The notes under the pieces are model-generated. The model saw nothing but the letters and a program-made list of their open reading frames with translations. It was not told the DNA's origin and searched no databases. Made by a program: the position numbers and the translations under genes. A DNA stretch of 64,000 nucleotides from Guyanagaster necrorhizus (taxonomy: Eukaryota; Basidiomycota; Agaricomycetes; Agaricales; Physalacriaceae), in assembly GCF_019112545.1 (NCBI RefSeq), contig NW_025064894.1:1233631-1297630 (forward strand), written 5' to 3'. Shown here in pieces: positions 10,881 through 23,299 of the stretch. How positions within the stretch are numbered: position 1 is the first letter of the stretch; every line of letters begins with the position of its first letter.

Positions 10881-13800
10881 GTAAAATTTGACAGTCATCT
10901 CTCTTTAGGTTCTGGTGCCTCTAATATCTTTCATAATTTCTTTAAATGTTCATGCAGCTAGTGCATGACCTTGTCATCAATTTATATTGAATTGCACATG
11001 AGGTATATGATCACATAGAATGCCATAATCTTTGAACCAATTAATGTGCCATCTAGCTCTGCTAGAATGTAGTTTCCTGTGCTTGAATAGTTCAGTACCA
11101 CTAAGGGACCTAAGTATCTCTGTTTCATCTTTGTATTTAGTGCACTCTGAATCTGTGTATGGCACATTAAAACTAAGTCCCCTTATTTGAAGTTATTGGA
11201 CTTGATTTTATTCACATGCATTGTCACATATTTCAATGTATCCTGTTTCTTTTTCTCATCCATATTATTGTGCATCTCTGCTATCTTATCTGCATGTTTC
11301 TCTAGTGCTATTGCACACAACTCATGGAGCTCCCAATCCTCTAGAATTCTCCCTGGATACTCAACTAACTATGTTGCTTCTAGTACATCAAGTGGTAATA
11401 TTGGATGCATGCCAGTAACTGCAAAGAAGGGAGAGCATCCCATCCATTTTATTACAGTGATTCTGTCAGCCCACATCAGTAGCATGAAGTAATAATGCTA
11501 CTTTTTCTCATTTCCTCCACATGCTTTAAATAAGCTCTGTTGCACATTCCAGTGTAGTCATTCTATCCTTCCATTGGCCTGAGAGTTGTATGGAGATATC
11601 CTTATCCCCTTTATACTATATTTCTATTCCAAATAAGCTATTATAGCTTTAAATAGCTTACTATTATCTGTTATTATTAAGAAAATACAGCCCCATCAGC
11701 ATATGATATCTTCAAATAACCATTCTGTGATTACTTGTGCAGTTTCACTTGCTAAAGTTTATCCCTCCATCCAGCTAGTTAGCACACAACACCCATGCAC
11801 AATATACTTCTGATACTTTGATGCCTCTGGCATGTGCATTGTGTCTGCATGTAATATCTGGAAGATTGATGGTGTAAAGGTCACCATTGGAGAGGTCTTG
11901 ATAATGGTCTTCTGATGCTTCTAGCACATGTTGCAAGTGCTAACAAACCATGAGATATCACACTCCATCTCTGGCCACCAAAATCTCTCTTTAATCATCA
12001 TTTTCATCACATATATCCTTTGGTGTCCAAGTTGATCATGCACAGCTTTCATTATATACATTCTCTTCTCTGAGTAGATAACCAGCTTGTATTCAGACTC
12101 TATATCTCATCTATATAGCTTCTCTTTATCCACCATAAAGTTCTTTGCATATCTTATGAAGTTCCAGTATTGATTATTCTTAAATCCAGGTATTCATATG
12201 GTAGGTTCTCATGCCACTCAATTACCTGTGGTGTTATGATTTTTCCTTTTTTTTTCTTAATTAACTCCTATTCTTGCTTAGTCAGAGCACTTAGCACCAG
12301 CACTTAGGACTATAGGCATGCTTAGTCACTATAATAGAAGAGTCAGCCATTGTCCTCCAACAGCAATGAGTCTCTTAACAATGAATAATACTCTTTTGTA
12401 GGTAGTTGCAATGCTGAAGGACAATAAGCACTATCACTTAGAAATGCACAACTAGTAGATATATATTTAATGCACTGATAAGCAGTATATAAGTAGCATA
12501 GCTCTTGCTGTATATTCTCAGCTTCAAGCTAAAGTTTATCTTCACCATTCTACTTTGAGCTGATTAGCATTGGCCTTGAGACACAACACCACACAAGCAC
12601 TTATAGTGAACTTAGGCATGACTGTACAAACTCAATACAGTATCTGTTTATTATATGTTTAAGTCACATGTCACATAGGCTTAACATGTAGTAATTGCTT
12701 CTCTAGCATCTTCACATACCCACTCCTTCATAATTTATCATAACTTGCTATGTCACTATAATCTGCAGCATCAGAGAGCAGTAGTCCCACATTATACAGT
12801 ACTGCACACATTTCACTGCACTTTAAGACTTCCTGTATTAACTTGTCTTCAAGAAAGTCATGTACTACTCTGGCAATGGTTACAAAGCTATGCCAGATGT
12901 TAATTCTTTCTTTAAATTCTGAAATATCTGCTATCTTATCTTCAGTCTCATTGATGAATTTCCATAGTTCCTCATCTGGTGGACTATATTCATCTTCTGG
13001 GTTTGAGTACTCCTCATCCCCTGGCTGGAAACTGCACCTAGATAATCCATCTGGTGCATGTATCTCACCTGGAATATGTACCAATATGAAGTGAAACATC
13101 AGAATAAATTCTATCCATCTGTTTATTGCAGCATTAGGAATCTCATCAGAGTTTTCAAGCATCTCTGTGATGTATTTTGCATTTATTTCTACCACCAATT
13201 TTCTCACTCCAAAGAGCCAATGTTGACAATCATCCAGGACTCTGAATAGTCCATAGAGCTCTCATTTTGGCTGTGAAAAGTATGCTTCTTGCTCATTTAA
13301 AACAATAGAGCCAAAGCACACATATCTCCTTCACTTTGGGTTATCTGGATCTACTTGACAGATATGAAATCCAGCTGCATGGTATGATATGTCTATCCCC
13401 AATATCACATCTGTCTTCAATTCATAATCAATTGGCATTAAAGATGGCCTAGAGCATAATAAATCCTTTAATATCTGCATAGATTCTCTCTGCTCTTCTC
13501 CAAATTTGAATGGTACTTTTAAGCATGTTAACTTTGTTAAGGCATCTGCTTTCTTGGCATAATCTTTAGTAAACATCCTGTATATGCTCATTGTTCTCAG
13601 AAAGGAGCACACATCTCTCAAGTCTTCACATGGTTCTCATCACATTATTACTCCTACTCTGTCTGTTTCAGATTTTCTGCCTTCATAGATGCAGTAGTAT
13701 CTCACAACCATGATTTCTGACATGCAAAGGACAGCTTTATGACCAGAGAATGTTTTCTCAGCATATTTCATACCCTGTACAATATGGTTCATGTTCTGAA

Positions 13801-14239
13801 AGTGCTCCCATACAAATCTGTGAATCTCTCAGTTTTCCTTAATGGTTTCATATCCTCCACCCTTTATTTCATAGCATGTTTTCAGTAATCATACTGGAAC
13901 ATCATCTACATAAGGTATAGTGATGTGTGGTACTTTATCTTTCAAAATATATGTCACATCATCATGAAATATTGGTCTAGAGTTTGTCCATCCTATGGGC
14001 TATATCACAAGTCTTAGCATGTCAAATGGTGTTTGGAATGTGGTAAGATCTCTAGATCTCTTATCTAAGATTATCTAATCATATTCTACATAGAGATCCA
14101 ATATGCCTCTACAGAAACATTCTGCAAAGTGCTCTGCTAGCTCATCTGTCACTGGAGGCACTCCTGAGTGCTTGATAGTGACTGCAGTCAAGAGCTCCAG
14201 GATATGGACTAGCCTCAGACTCTTTCCATCTTTCTTAAC
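10880..14239 (-). pseudogene. Ty3/gypsy pol remnant (RT start, RNase H, integrase)
   Basis: This is minus-strand retrotransposon pol. It begins inside the reverse transcriptase at about 14,239 (VVKKDGKSLRLVH), continues to the RT/RNase H boundary at 13,621-13,331 (ending in an RNase H-like DISYHAAGFHI), the RNase H tail at 13,207 (HIPGEIHAPDGLSR), then an integrase HHCC zinc finger near 12.04-11.94 kb (H..H and C..C), core segments HADTM (about 11.84 kb) and ITDNS (about 11.68 kb), and the C-terminal QRYLGPLVVL..AELDG (about 11.1 kb). It carries many stops and frameshifts and lacks CpG. The 5' half is cut off by the inverted repeat at 14,240. A solo LTR sits between RNase H and integrase. Confidence 0.8.
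12232..12686 (+). repeat. Solo gypsy LTR copy C (455 bp) with target duplication
   Basis: It starts TGTTATGATTTTTCC and ends TTAACA, and carries the shared CAGCTTCAAGCTAAAGTTTA block. It is flanked by TGTGG on the left and TGTAG on the right, a 5-bp target-site duplication that differs by one transition. No internal element sequence is attached, and it splits the gypsy pol in two. It is therefore a solo LTR left by recombination between the two LTRs of a nested insertion. Confidence 0.75.
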
Positions 14240-16071
14240 CACATAAAACCAACATGAGTGATAAAGAGGTCTTATATGCACACAAGGTGAAAACAGATAC
14301 AGCAAAGTGCTATCCACTGATCACACTCACACCAACACATATACAATACTCTTAGTTTGTGGGGAGATTATAATGCAATAAAGGTAGTAACAGCAAATAT
14401 AATTGTCTTCTCCAATGAATCCACTGTATGCAAATAGCAATAATGCATGTACAACAGTTCTAGGTCTCTCTAAGTCTCAAAGCTTTTCATTTTATGAAAA
14501 CAAGAGATGGAAATGAATGTTGCCAGGTCTTGAGGCAAAGATACTGTAGCTCAATACAATACATCAAAACAATCCCACAACTCTCACAAAGGTTCCAAGC
14601 ATAGCTCAGATCAAATCAAAATCTCTAACACACACAATACATGACCCAAAGCTTAGCACTCTAAGCAGAAACCAATCACAAATGTGTCCACAAATGCCAA
14701 AAAGCTTAGATCTCTGTACACAAGTTTCCAAACCAATTGTAGACCCACAGAATTCAAACCTATGCAATCTAGAGACACAAAACACAATAAAACACTATCC
14801 AACAGACTTAAAGGGTTTGAACCTCTGCCATCTGTAGTGCTGCATATCACAAATACCTCAAAAACTCAAGATAGTGTCTTTCAGACACTGCTCTCTTATT
14901 CTCAGGCTAGAGCACAATCCAAAACCCCTTATTCAATTGAACTAGAGTCCTGCATAAGCTTTGATGCCTCACACAGTTCTTAGATCTCCCTTAATAATAT
15001 CAATAAGAAGTCTATTCTCTTGCCTGAAGTTACAAACACAAAACCAGAGCTAGAGTACAAGGCTTTCTGTGCCCAATACACTGCAACTGTGAGAGGGTCA
15101 GAAACTTGTATTCTACTCATACAATGTGGCATTTAAATACTCTACTGTGGTACTTACTAATACAACTCTACTATAGTATCTTCAATGTGTAGGACTCTGT
15201 TCTGGATTCTGCAGATATTATTTACATGCATATTGCAGTTGACATGCTTATTCTGATCTGAGTTGGGACTGTTTCTGCTGTTTCCTCATGATCTGACATT
15301 GACTAGCTGGTCTAGCCAGGTCTGCTCACTTTTTTATTTCTCTGGTGAAGCATTCTGACACTGGAGAACTGTTCCAGGCCCCCAGGATTATCTCTCATGT
15401 CTGAAGTCAGTCACAATGACTATGTTCTCTTTTCCAGTGTCCAGACATTCTATCTGACTCACAATATGCACCATTTCTGGTCTAGTGTGCATCAATTAAT
15501 CCACCCAATGGGTATGTATCATACCTCAGTATAATACAGAGTCTCTCACAGTGTTAGGTGTGCAAAGACACCATAATTATGTGCACAAGTCTCTGAGCAT
15601 TATGCATGCTATTCACTCTTTGATAGTATTTATCTATTTATTACTTTGTTGTCATCATTCTATTTCTCTGTTCAACACCCAGTTGTTTAGATATCTTTCT
15701 TTGGGTCTCAGTTCTCTGTTCTAAGGCATGTTCCATCAGTACATCAATGGATGTGCACCCTTGATCAATGTGATAAGAATTGCCAATCATATTTCAATCA
15801 TATTCTTTTTATTTTTAGCATGTTTTCTTGTAATGGTATTGGCACATTTAGGGCCAAGTGCTGGGACCTCATGCACAGTCTAACCTCTCTGGTATTAGTC
15901 TATCACTAGGCCATGTACTCTGCTCATTGTTACTTCAGTTCAGCATCATAATAGCTATGTTTCTTTGTGCTCTAGACCTGTTTTCAGTTACATGCTTAGT
16001 GGACTGGAATATAGTCCATGTATTCTCAATTTTCATAATTTTACATGCCTGAACATAGAGAGGGCATGTCA
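14240..16071 (-). repeat. Left arm of 1.83-kb inverted repeat
   Basis: This arm is the reverse complement of 17,017-18,848. Positions in the two arms sum to 33,088 throughout. I found one difference in the parts compared directly: a transition near 14,262 opposite 18,826. Read from the centre outward, the repeat starts TGACATGCCC and contains a TATTTAAA box. The outer end includes about 22 bp (ACATAAAACCAACATGAGTG) that also belong to the flanking gypsy RT frame. Partial or diverged copies lie at 4,773-5,187 and 43,575-45,960. It is probably an LTR or terminal portion of an unidentified retroelement. Confidence 0.85.
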
Positions 16072-17016
16072 CTGGGCACTATGAGATTTTGACTGTATGC
16101 ATAGGATTGGTGCCAAGAAATTGGCATATGTATCAGTGGAACAGTATTGAGAATGCTTGTTCAGTTTTGAGTAAAGAGTCAAATATAGCATTGATGGCTG
16201 ATGAGTTGTCTGCAAAGAAGTGTATGTGTTTTACTTCTCTATCTTTCTTTGCATAGTTCATCATTCTTGTTGCTCCAATAGTGAGGACAGCCATTTCTCT
16301 ATTATAGACTTCAGCTTTTCTACTCAGGCTCATACTAAGCCTGAATGCTTGTGTCCCATCTCTGAGTCCTACTATGCTTGCCTCTACTTGCCTCTGTTCC
16401 TCTACATCCTGCTGTGAGCTATCTGTGTATATTAGTAGGTGGTTCTGGGTTTGTATCTTTTTGATGTCTCTTTTGTGTTGGCATGCTCCCTCATCTTTTG
16501 ACAGACCATCCATTCTGTTTATGCTCAGTCTTTCTCTATAGTCATGTTTGGTGCATCTCTATGGAGCTGCTAGCTCTGAGAATGGGTGCAGATATTTGTT
16601 GTTTGGGTCTATTTTTATCATCAGTTGCTGAAGCTGTGTTGTTTTCTTAAGCTCTTTGATCACTCTAGATTTTCAACATGAGAGGAGGAGTGGAGAGCAT
16701 GAAGGGTCTCTGCCTATCCTCCATCTGTTGTCAAGATGCTGTATGATGCCACTCTTGATCATTGATTGTCAGAGCCTGCAAGAGGAACCTCAACCAATGA
16801 TGCTTATTGGCTATACTCTCTTCAGAGGATGTCCTCTCCTTCAGTGCAAACATACATAGTACCAATTTCTGTATGGTCTGCAGGAAGTGGAACTTCCTGC
16901 CAATCTGAGATGCAGGTCTCTTCAATCTGGCAGAGAAGATGGATTGCAAATCTGGATGTTTTACACTCATATCTACTGATTGTTGTGTAATGGTAGTGAA
17001 GAGGTTTTGCATGTGC
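16072..17016 (-). pseudogene. LINE-type RNase H fragment (spacer of inverted repeat)
   Basis: The 945-bp spacer carries minus-strand coding remnants. The clearest ORF, 16,513-16,133, has the RNase H pattern of fungal non-LTR retrotransposons: LLIYTDSSQ (first Asp), a YNREMAVLTIG helix (Glu) and HIHFFADNSSAI (second Asp). Upstream at about 16,731-17,016 is a frame containing RLKRPASQIG and KHHWLRFLLQAL. The family uses this domain to remove RNA during target-primed reverse transcription. The piece has no complete ends and contains stops. Confidence 0.6.
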
Positions 17017-18848
17017 TGACATGCCCTCTCTATGTTCAGGCATGTAAAATTATGAAAATTGAGAATACATGGACTATATTCCAGTCCACTAAGCATGTAA
17101 CTGAAAACAGGTCTAGAGCACAAAGAAACATAGCTATTATGATGCTGAACTGAAGTAACAATGAGCAGAGTACATGGCCTAGTGATAGACTAATACCAGA
17201 GAGGTTAGACTGTGCATGAGGTCCCAGCACTTGGCCCTAAATGTGCCAATACCATTACAAGAAAACATGCTAAAAATAAAAAGAATATGATTGAAATATG
17301 ATTGGCAATTCTTATCACATTGATCAAGGGTGCACATCCATTGATGTACTGATGGAACATGCCTTAGAACAGAGAACTGAGACCCAAAGAAAGATATCTA
17401 AACAACTGGGTGTTGAACAGAGAAATAGAATGATGACAACAAAGTAATAAATAGATAAATACTATCAAAGAGTGAATAGCATGCATAATGCTCAGAGACT
17501 TGTGCACATAATTATGGTGTCTTTGCACACCTAACACTGTGAGAGACTCTGTATTATACTGAGGTATGATACATACCCATTGGGTGGATTAATTGATGCA
17601 CACTAGACCAGAAATGGTGCATATTGTGAGTCAGATAGAATGTCTGGACACTGGAAAAGAGAACATAGTCATTGTGACTGACTTCAGACATGAGAGATAA
17701 TCCTGGGGGCCTGGAACAGTTCTCCAGTGTCAGAATGCTTCACCAGAGAAATAAAAAAGTGAGCAGACCTGGCTAGACCAGCTAGTCAATGTCAGATCAT
17801 GAGGAAACAGCAGAAACAGTCCCAACTCAGATCAGAATAAGCATGTCAACTGCAATATGCATGTAAATAATATCTGCAGAATCCAGAACAGAGTCCTACA
17901 CATTGAAGATACTATAGTAGAGTTGTATTAGTAAGTACCACAGTAGAGTATTTAAATGCCACATTGTATGAGTAGAATACAAGTTTCTGACCCTCTCACA
18001 GTTGCAGTGTATTGGGCACAGAAAGCCTTGTACTCTAGCTCTGGTTTTGTGTTTGTAACTTCAGGCAAGAGAATAGACTTCTTATTGATATTATTAAGGG
18101 AGATCTAAGAACTGTGTGAGGCATCAAAGCTTATGCAGGACTCTAGTTCAATTGAATAAGGGGTTTTGGATTGTGCTCTAGCCTGAGAATAAGAGAGCAG
18201 TGTCTGAAAGACACTATCTTGAGTTTTTGAGGTATTTGTGATATGCAGCACTACAGATGGCAGAGGTTCAAACCCTTTAAGTCTGTTGGATAGTGTTTTA
18301 TTGTGTTTTGTGTCTCTAGATTGCATAGGTTTGAATTCTGTGGGTCTACAATTGGTTTGGAAACTTGTGTACAGAGATCTAAGCTTTTTGGCATTTGTGG
18401 ACACATTTGTGATTGGTTTCTGCTTAGAGTGCTAAGCTTTGGGTCATGTATTGTGTGTGTTAGAGATTTTGATTTGATCTGAGCTATGCTTGGAACCTTT
18501 GTGAGAGTTGTGGGATTGTTTTGATGTATTGTATTGAGCTACAGTATCTTTGCCTCAAGACCTGGCAACATTCATTTCCATCTCTTGTTTTCATAAAATG
18601 AAAAGCTTTGAGACTTAGAGAGACCTAGAACTGTTGTACATGCATTATTGCTATTTGCATACAGTGGATTCATTGGAGAAGACAATTATATTTGCTGTTA
18701 CTACCTTTATTGCATTATAATCTCCCCACAAACTAAGAGTATTGTATATGTGTTGGTGTGAGTGTGATCAGTGGATAGCACTTTGCTGTATCTGTTTTCA
18801 CCTTGTGTGCATATAAGACCTCTTCATCACTCATGTTGGTTTTATGTA
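17017..18848 (+). repeat. Right arm of 1.83-kb inverted repeat
   Basis: This is the mirror copy of 14,240-16,071. It runs from TGACATGCCC at 17,017 to the sequence TTGGTTTTATGT at about 18,848, beyond which identity to the left arm ends. It includes a block at 18,325-18,341 that resembles a tRNA T-arm (ATAGG-TTTGAAT-TCTGT) and a GGTTCAAACCC motif near 18,266. The short ORFs inside it appear identically in both arms and are not convincing genes. Confidence 0.85.
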
Positions 18849-19326
18849 ACTGTATTTGTACCCACAAAGAGGAATAGAATAACTGTACCTTCAGTATTTA
18901 GATGTGTCATACAAATTGTGATATTTACTTGCTCTAAACTCATAGTAACTGGATCATTGCATCTATTGTTCATGTTCTCTTGACCAGTGGTACTCATAAT
19001 GATGATTTCAGCCCCATTAACAGAGAGCTTATAAAAAGGCAGAAAAATTTCTGAGAAGAAAATATGATTTTTAAAAGCTGTGTGATGTAGATATTATGAG
19101 TATATCAGTATGTGATGGTGAACTCTCTTGAGGTTGTAGTTTTTATCTGACATTGTTTTCTTTGTCTAAAATTCTGAGTGGACACCTTTAGTAGGTTCAT
19201 CAGGTTAGAAATGCCTCTGACAGTCAGATATTCATCCAGAGCTTTGGGTGATATACACTTTGAGAAGGGTTCAAAAGTGATATCACCTAGAACCCATTAG
19301 ACATGAAATAAAAGTGAGTTACTCTT
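18849..19326. other. No gene seen; decayed 3' region of gypsy element
   Basis: CpG-poor sequence between the inverted repeat and the 3' end of the next gypsy pol. It may contain the tail of that element, but no domain or LTR boundary is recognised. Confidence 0.4.
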
Positions 19327-22250
19327 CTATTCATGTCCTTCAATGCCTTCAACAAATTCTTCAGCATCACCAGAACAACTAAAATCATATAGTTTAGGCC
19401 TTTTGCAATTTAGAAAAAGTACTTCATTGCTTTCAATATAAGGTCTTAGTAAATTAACATGGAAGTGGGAATGAATATGATGTTTGACAAGCTCTTCTGA
19501 CAAGTCTAACTCATATGTCAATGATTTATGATCAGTGTTGAGTACAGCATAAGGTCTAACATATTTCAATATGAGTTTAGTTGCTCTTGCTTTTGGTAGA
19601 TTTAAATTTTTAGTCAATAGATATACCTTCAAACCTTGTTTAATATTCAGTTCAGAGGTACAATGTTTATTAGCTTCATGTGTTTGGAAAACTCAGGAGG
19701 CAATTAGAGTATCATGAGCATCATAAAGGTTCTGCATAGCTTGAATGGCAAAAGCACAAATTCCTCATACTGAACCTCTCTCATCATTAAAGATATATAT
19801 TCTCCAATGAGTTCAAAAGATGCAAATCCAGTAGATACATTCATGCTTGAATTAATGGCAAATTCAGTAATAGGTACCTTAATCAACTAATCTTGTTAAT
19901 CAGGACAAATTATGGTTCTGAAAATTTGGCCAATAAAGTGGTTAGCTCACTCTGTAGCTCCATCAGTCTGTGGATGGAATGAGATAAACATCAGGAGCTT
20001 ACTACTAAGCAATCTTCATAATTCCTTTCATCAAACTGAGGTGAACTTTGGATCTCTGTCTGAGACAATGGATTCTAGAAGACTATGTAGTCTTATGATC
20101 TCACAGAAATATATCACAGATAAATTTGTGGTGGTATTAGATGTATGAACTGGAATTAAATGAACTTGAGAGGTCAACTGGCAGATAATGACCCAGAGGT
20201 AATTATAACCTTTAACTTCAGAAAATGGTTCAATAAAATCCATACTAATAGATTGCCATAGATGTGTGGGTATAGGCATTGAATGAAACTTCCCAGCAGG
20301 AGCCTTATAGTTTCCCTTGGATTTGTTGCAAGTCTCACATGTATGACAGAAGAAATCACACATGCCATAAAGCTTTGGCCACCAATACCAATGATGGATG
20401 TACTCAGCAGTGTGTTGCAGACCAAAGTGTCCTACCACTTCATGAGCTTGTTCAATAATGCTTCCTCAAAGTGAATGCATGCCCTTACATGATTTAGGGA
20501 TGAAAAATAACCTATCATGAGGTTTGTATGAAATTTCTGACTAAATTAAGCCTTTTTCAATGAAAAAGCAAGGATGATCATTGGAAGCTTTGAGCACCTT
20601 TGAAAATATGGGATCTGAGGAATATAAAGACAATACATCAGATATGAATGTAGGGTCCATATCCATAACAGTCTGTAAGTTTTTCTCATTGTCTCTAGAG
20701 TCAAAGACAGTAGGATTGTTATTAGATGATTGAATGGGTTCAGGTTTATTGTGTTCCCCAGCATTCTTCATTTCTTCAGCTTCAAGATCTTGAGTTTCAT
20801 GCTTTCCTGTGAAGCATTTAAACTCTTGATGTGGTTTTATCACATGAAATTGGACAACCATTTTCTTGGCCTCTTTCTTACATCCTAGAGGTAGGTCTTC
20901 ACCAATTTTGTCAATGCAGATATTGGCATTAACAAACTTAGCCAATTGGTCATGATAGGGCATCTGCAACCTTATTGGTTACACCCTTCACATATGTGAT
21001 ATCAAAGTCAAAGCATGAGAGATATTCTATCCACTGCATTTGAGAGTTTGATAGCTGATGTTGAGTTTGAAGAATTCAAGGGCCTTATAGTTAGTCACAA
21101 CATAAATATGACAGCTAATGAGATTCTCCTCAACTTAAGAATGGCTTCAAGCATGGCTAGAGTTTCAGTTTCAAAAACACAGTAATTATGCTGGCTGTCT
21201 GTGAACTTCTTTGATATGAACCCAGCTAGACAGCAGGTTTGTCAGGTAGATCCTTGACCATATATTGCACCCATGCCAGATATAGAGGCATCACAGATAA
21301 CTTATATATGCTCCTTAACAGAAGGGCTAATAGAGCAGAGGATTGGTATCTTGCAGCACAAATCCTTGATTGATTAGAAGCAGACAGAATAGAGTGGGCA
21401 CCAGTAGAAAGGCCATCCATGTTTTGTCATTTCAGATAGAGGAGCAGTATATGCAGTCACATCTGATAGAAAGTGAATGAGATAATTCACTAGTCCAAGG
21501 AATTTCTCAGTATCATTGTAGTTCTGAGGCTGTCTCCAGTTTCAGATGCAGTCAAGCTTATCAGAATCAGCATAGAGACCCTTATCATCAACAAGATGAT
21601 GAAGGCAGTTCATTTTATCAGTGTAAAGTTGAACCTTTTCTGCCTTCATAAATAGCTGGTTTTCATAAAGTTTACCAAATACAAGTGCTAAGTGTTTTTC
21701 ATCTTCTTGAATGCTGTCACTATAAATGAACAAGTCATCAAGATATACATGCATGAAGACACCAATATAATCATGAAAGATTGATGTTATGAGTCTTTAA
21801 AATGTGAAAAAAGCATTACAATCTTCTTGCTGCATTATATTACTCTTGAAAGTTCTAAAAATGGTGGCAAATGCTGTTTTTCATACATCAGATGATACAA
21901 TATGAACTTGCTCATATGCATTAGAAAGATCAATCTTTGGTTATAACTTAGCTTGAGCAATGTCAAGGAGAATGGTATCTTGATCTGGAAAGGGGGTAAC
22001 ATTCCTCTGAGTGTTCTTATTATGTTTCTAACAGTCAATGGTGGTCCAAATATCTGATCCATCCTTTTTCAGGATGCATAACATTGGAGCTGCTTGAGTA
22101 GAGACACAAGTTTCCACCAGTGAGTTCTCTTATATTGAGCAATTTCTCAGCTAGTTTACTCTTCATAGAGTCAGGGCAATGAGGCAAGTAATAATTATAC
22201 TTGGCTTTATCATTAATCAATAGTATTTCATGATTAACAGCTCAGAGTGG
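19327..22250 (-). pseudogene. Second Ty3/gypsy pol remnant (RT to integrase)
   Basis: Degenerate minus-strand pol. The RT core retains the catalytic YLDD box (VYLDDLFIYSDS, 21,745 downward) in the 21,754-21,542 frame. The integrase zinc-binding region (HTAEYIHHWYW, then CETCNKSKG) and the core segments SMDFIEP and VSDRDPKF are at 20,438-20,031. An integrase C-terminal region follows at 19,632-19,327 (HSHFHVNLLRPYIE). The upstream part (22,220-22,035) reads as the RT N-terminus with frameshifts. This family differs in sequence from the pol at 10.9-14.2 kb. CpG is almost absent and stops are frequent. Confidence 0.75.
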
Positions 22251-22833
22251 TGGCAATTCCTCAGGAATACCACCATGATATCATGGCATGATCCTACCTA
22301 TTGAGCATGAAGTCAAGAAATATCAGCAAGAGGAAAGCTGGATAAAGGCTCACTTCAGCTAGAGAAGACTATCACCAACTTTAATGCTGAACAAAGATGT
22401 AATGAGTAGGTTCTTCACATTCTCTCCAACATTGCACTGATATTTATCAGCTCTGATTTTGTTTTAAAGACAATAATAGAGACAATTATCAACACACTCT
22501 CAGAGACAGCTATTCACAAATTTTTATATCTCACTAGAGCCTCTGCCATCATTGTTTATCTAGGATTATTTGAACAGTGCAAGTTCTCAAAGATCTTTCA
22601 TCATGATTGTAAAAGTGCAGTGCAATGGTGCTAATGATGGTGCAGATGAACCTCCTTCATCCATGCTAGAACAAGAAGTGCTGTTTCTCAAGGAACACTT
22701 ATCAAAAACTGGTGAGGGTTACTGTGAATGGTCTTTTTGTTAGAGCTGAGCTATAAATAGTGGAAATACATTTCTTCTGAATATGCAGGCCATATACACA
22801 GTGGAAAATAATCCTCAATTTGTCTCTCATAAC
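22251..22833. other. CpG-poor sequence, no gene recognised
   Basis: Decayed repeat-like sequence without an open frame longer than about 50 codons. Its continuation on the other side of the solo LTR at 23,300 shows it was one stretch before that insertion. Confidence 0.4.
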
Positions 22834-23299
22834 TGTTACAATTTTCATACTTATCTTATCTTATCAAGTGCCTATCTAATCACAGGTGCATACTCATTAT
22901 CTATCTGGCTGGACTGATAACTACATTTATATTGAACAATCTGCACCATTGTACTGTGACTTGTGATAGATGCCTTGCTGATGAATGCCTTGATGATGCA
23001 CATACTTCATTGTTTCATGCACCTGTAACACACTCTTTAGTTCCACCCCACAGACAGCTACAATGGGACAGACTATATTTATCACAGACCAAAATGTATA
23101 TAGGCAGCATAACTCTTGCTATAGTAGACTCAGCTTCAAGCTAAAGTTTATTCTACACTATCCAATCTCAAGCCTACTTGTAACAGCTTTGAACCTCACA
23201 ATGAGTAGAACAACAGAAGTGGACTCCAGTGTGACTGTATGAACACAATACAACACTGGTTTATCATAAGTTCAACTCATATTATGCCTGGATCTAACA
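22834..23299 (+). repeat. Solo gypsy LTR copy B (466 bp) with target duplication
   Basis: It starts TGTTACAATTTTCATACT and ends GGATCTAACA, with the shared CAGCTTCAAGCTAAAGTTTA block in the middle. The flanks are ATAAC on the left and ATAAT on the right, a 5-bp target-site duplication with one transition. No internal element sequence is attached. It is the same family as copies A and C but more diverged at its 5' end. Confidence 0.65.

Noticed and set aside
14653..18435. Matching ORFs in the two arms as a duplicated small gene
   Set aside because: They are short, occur on both strands of the same sequence and become broken in the third copy; the repeat is probably non-coding.
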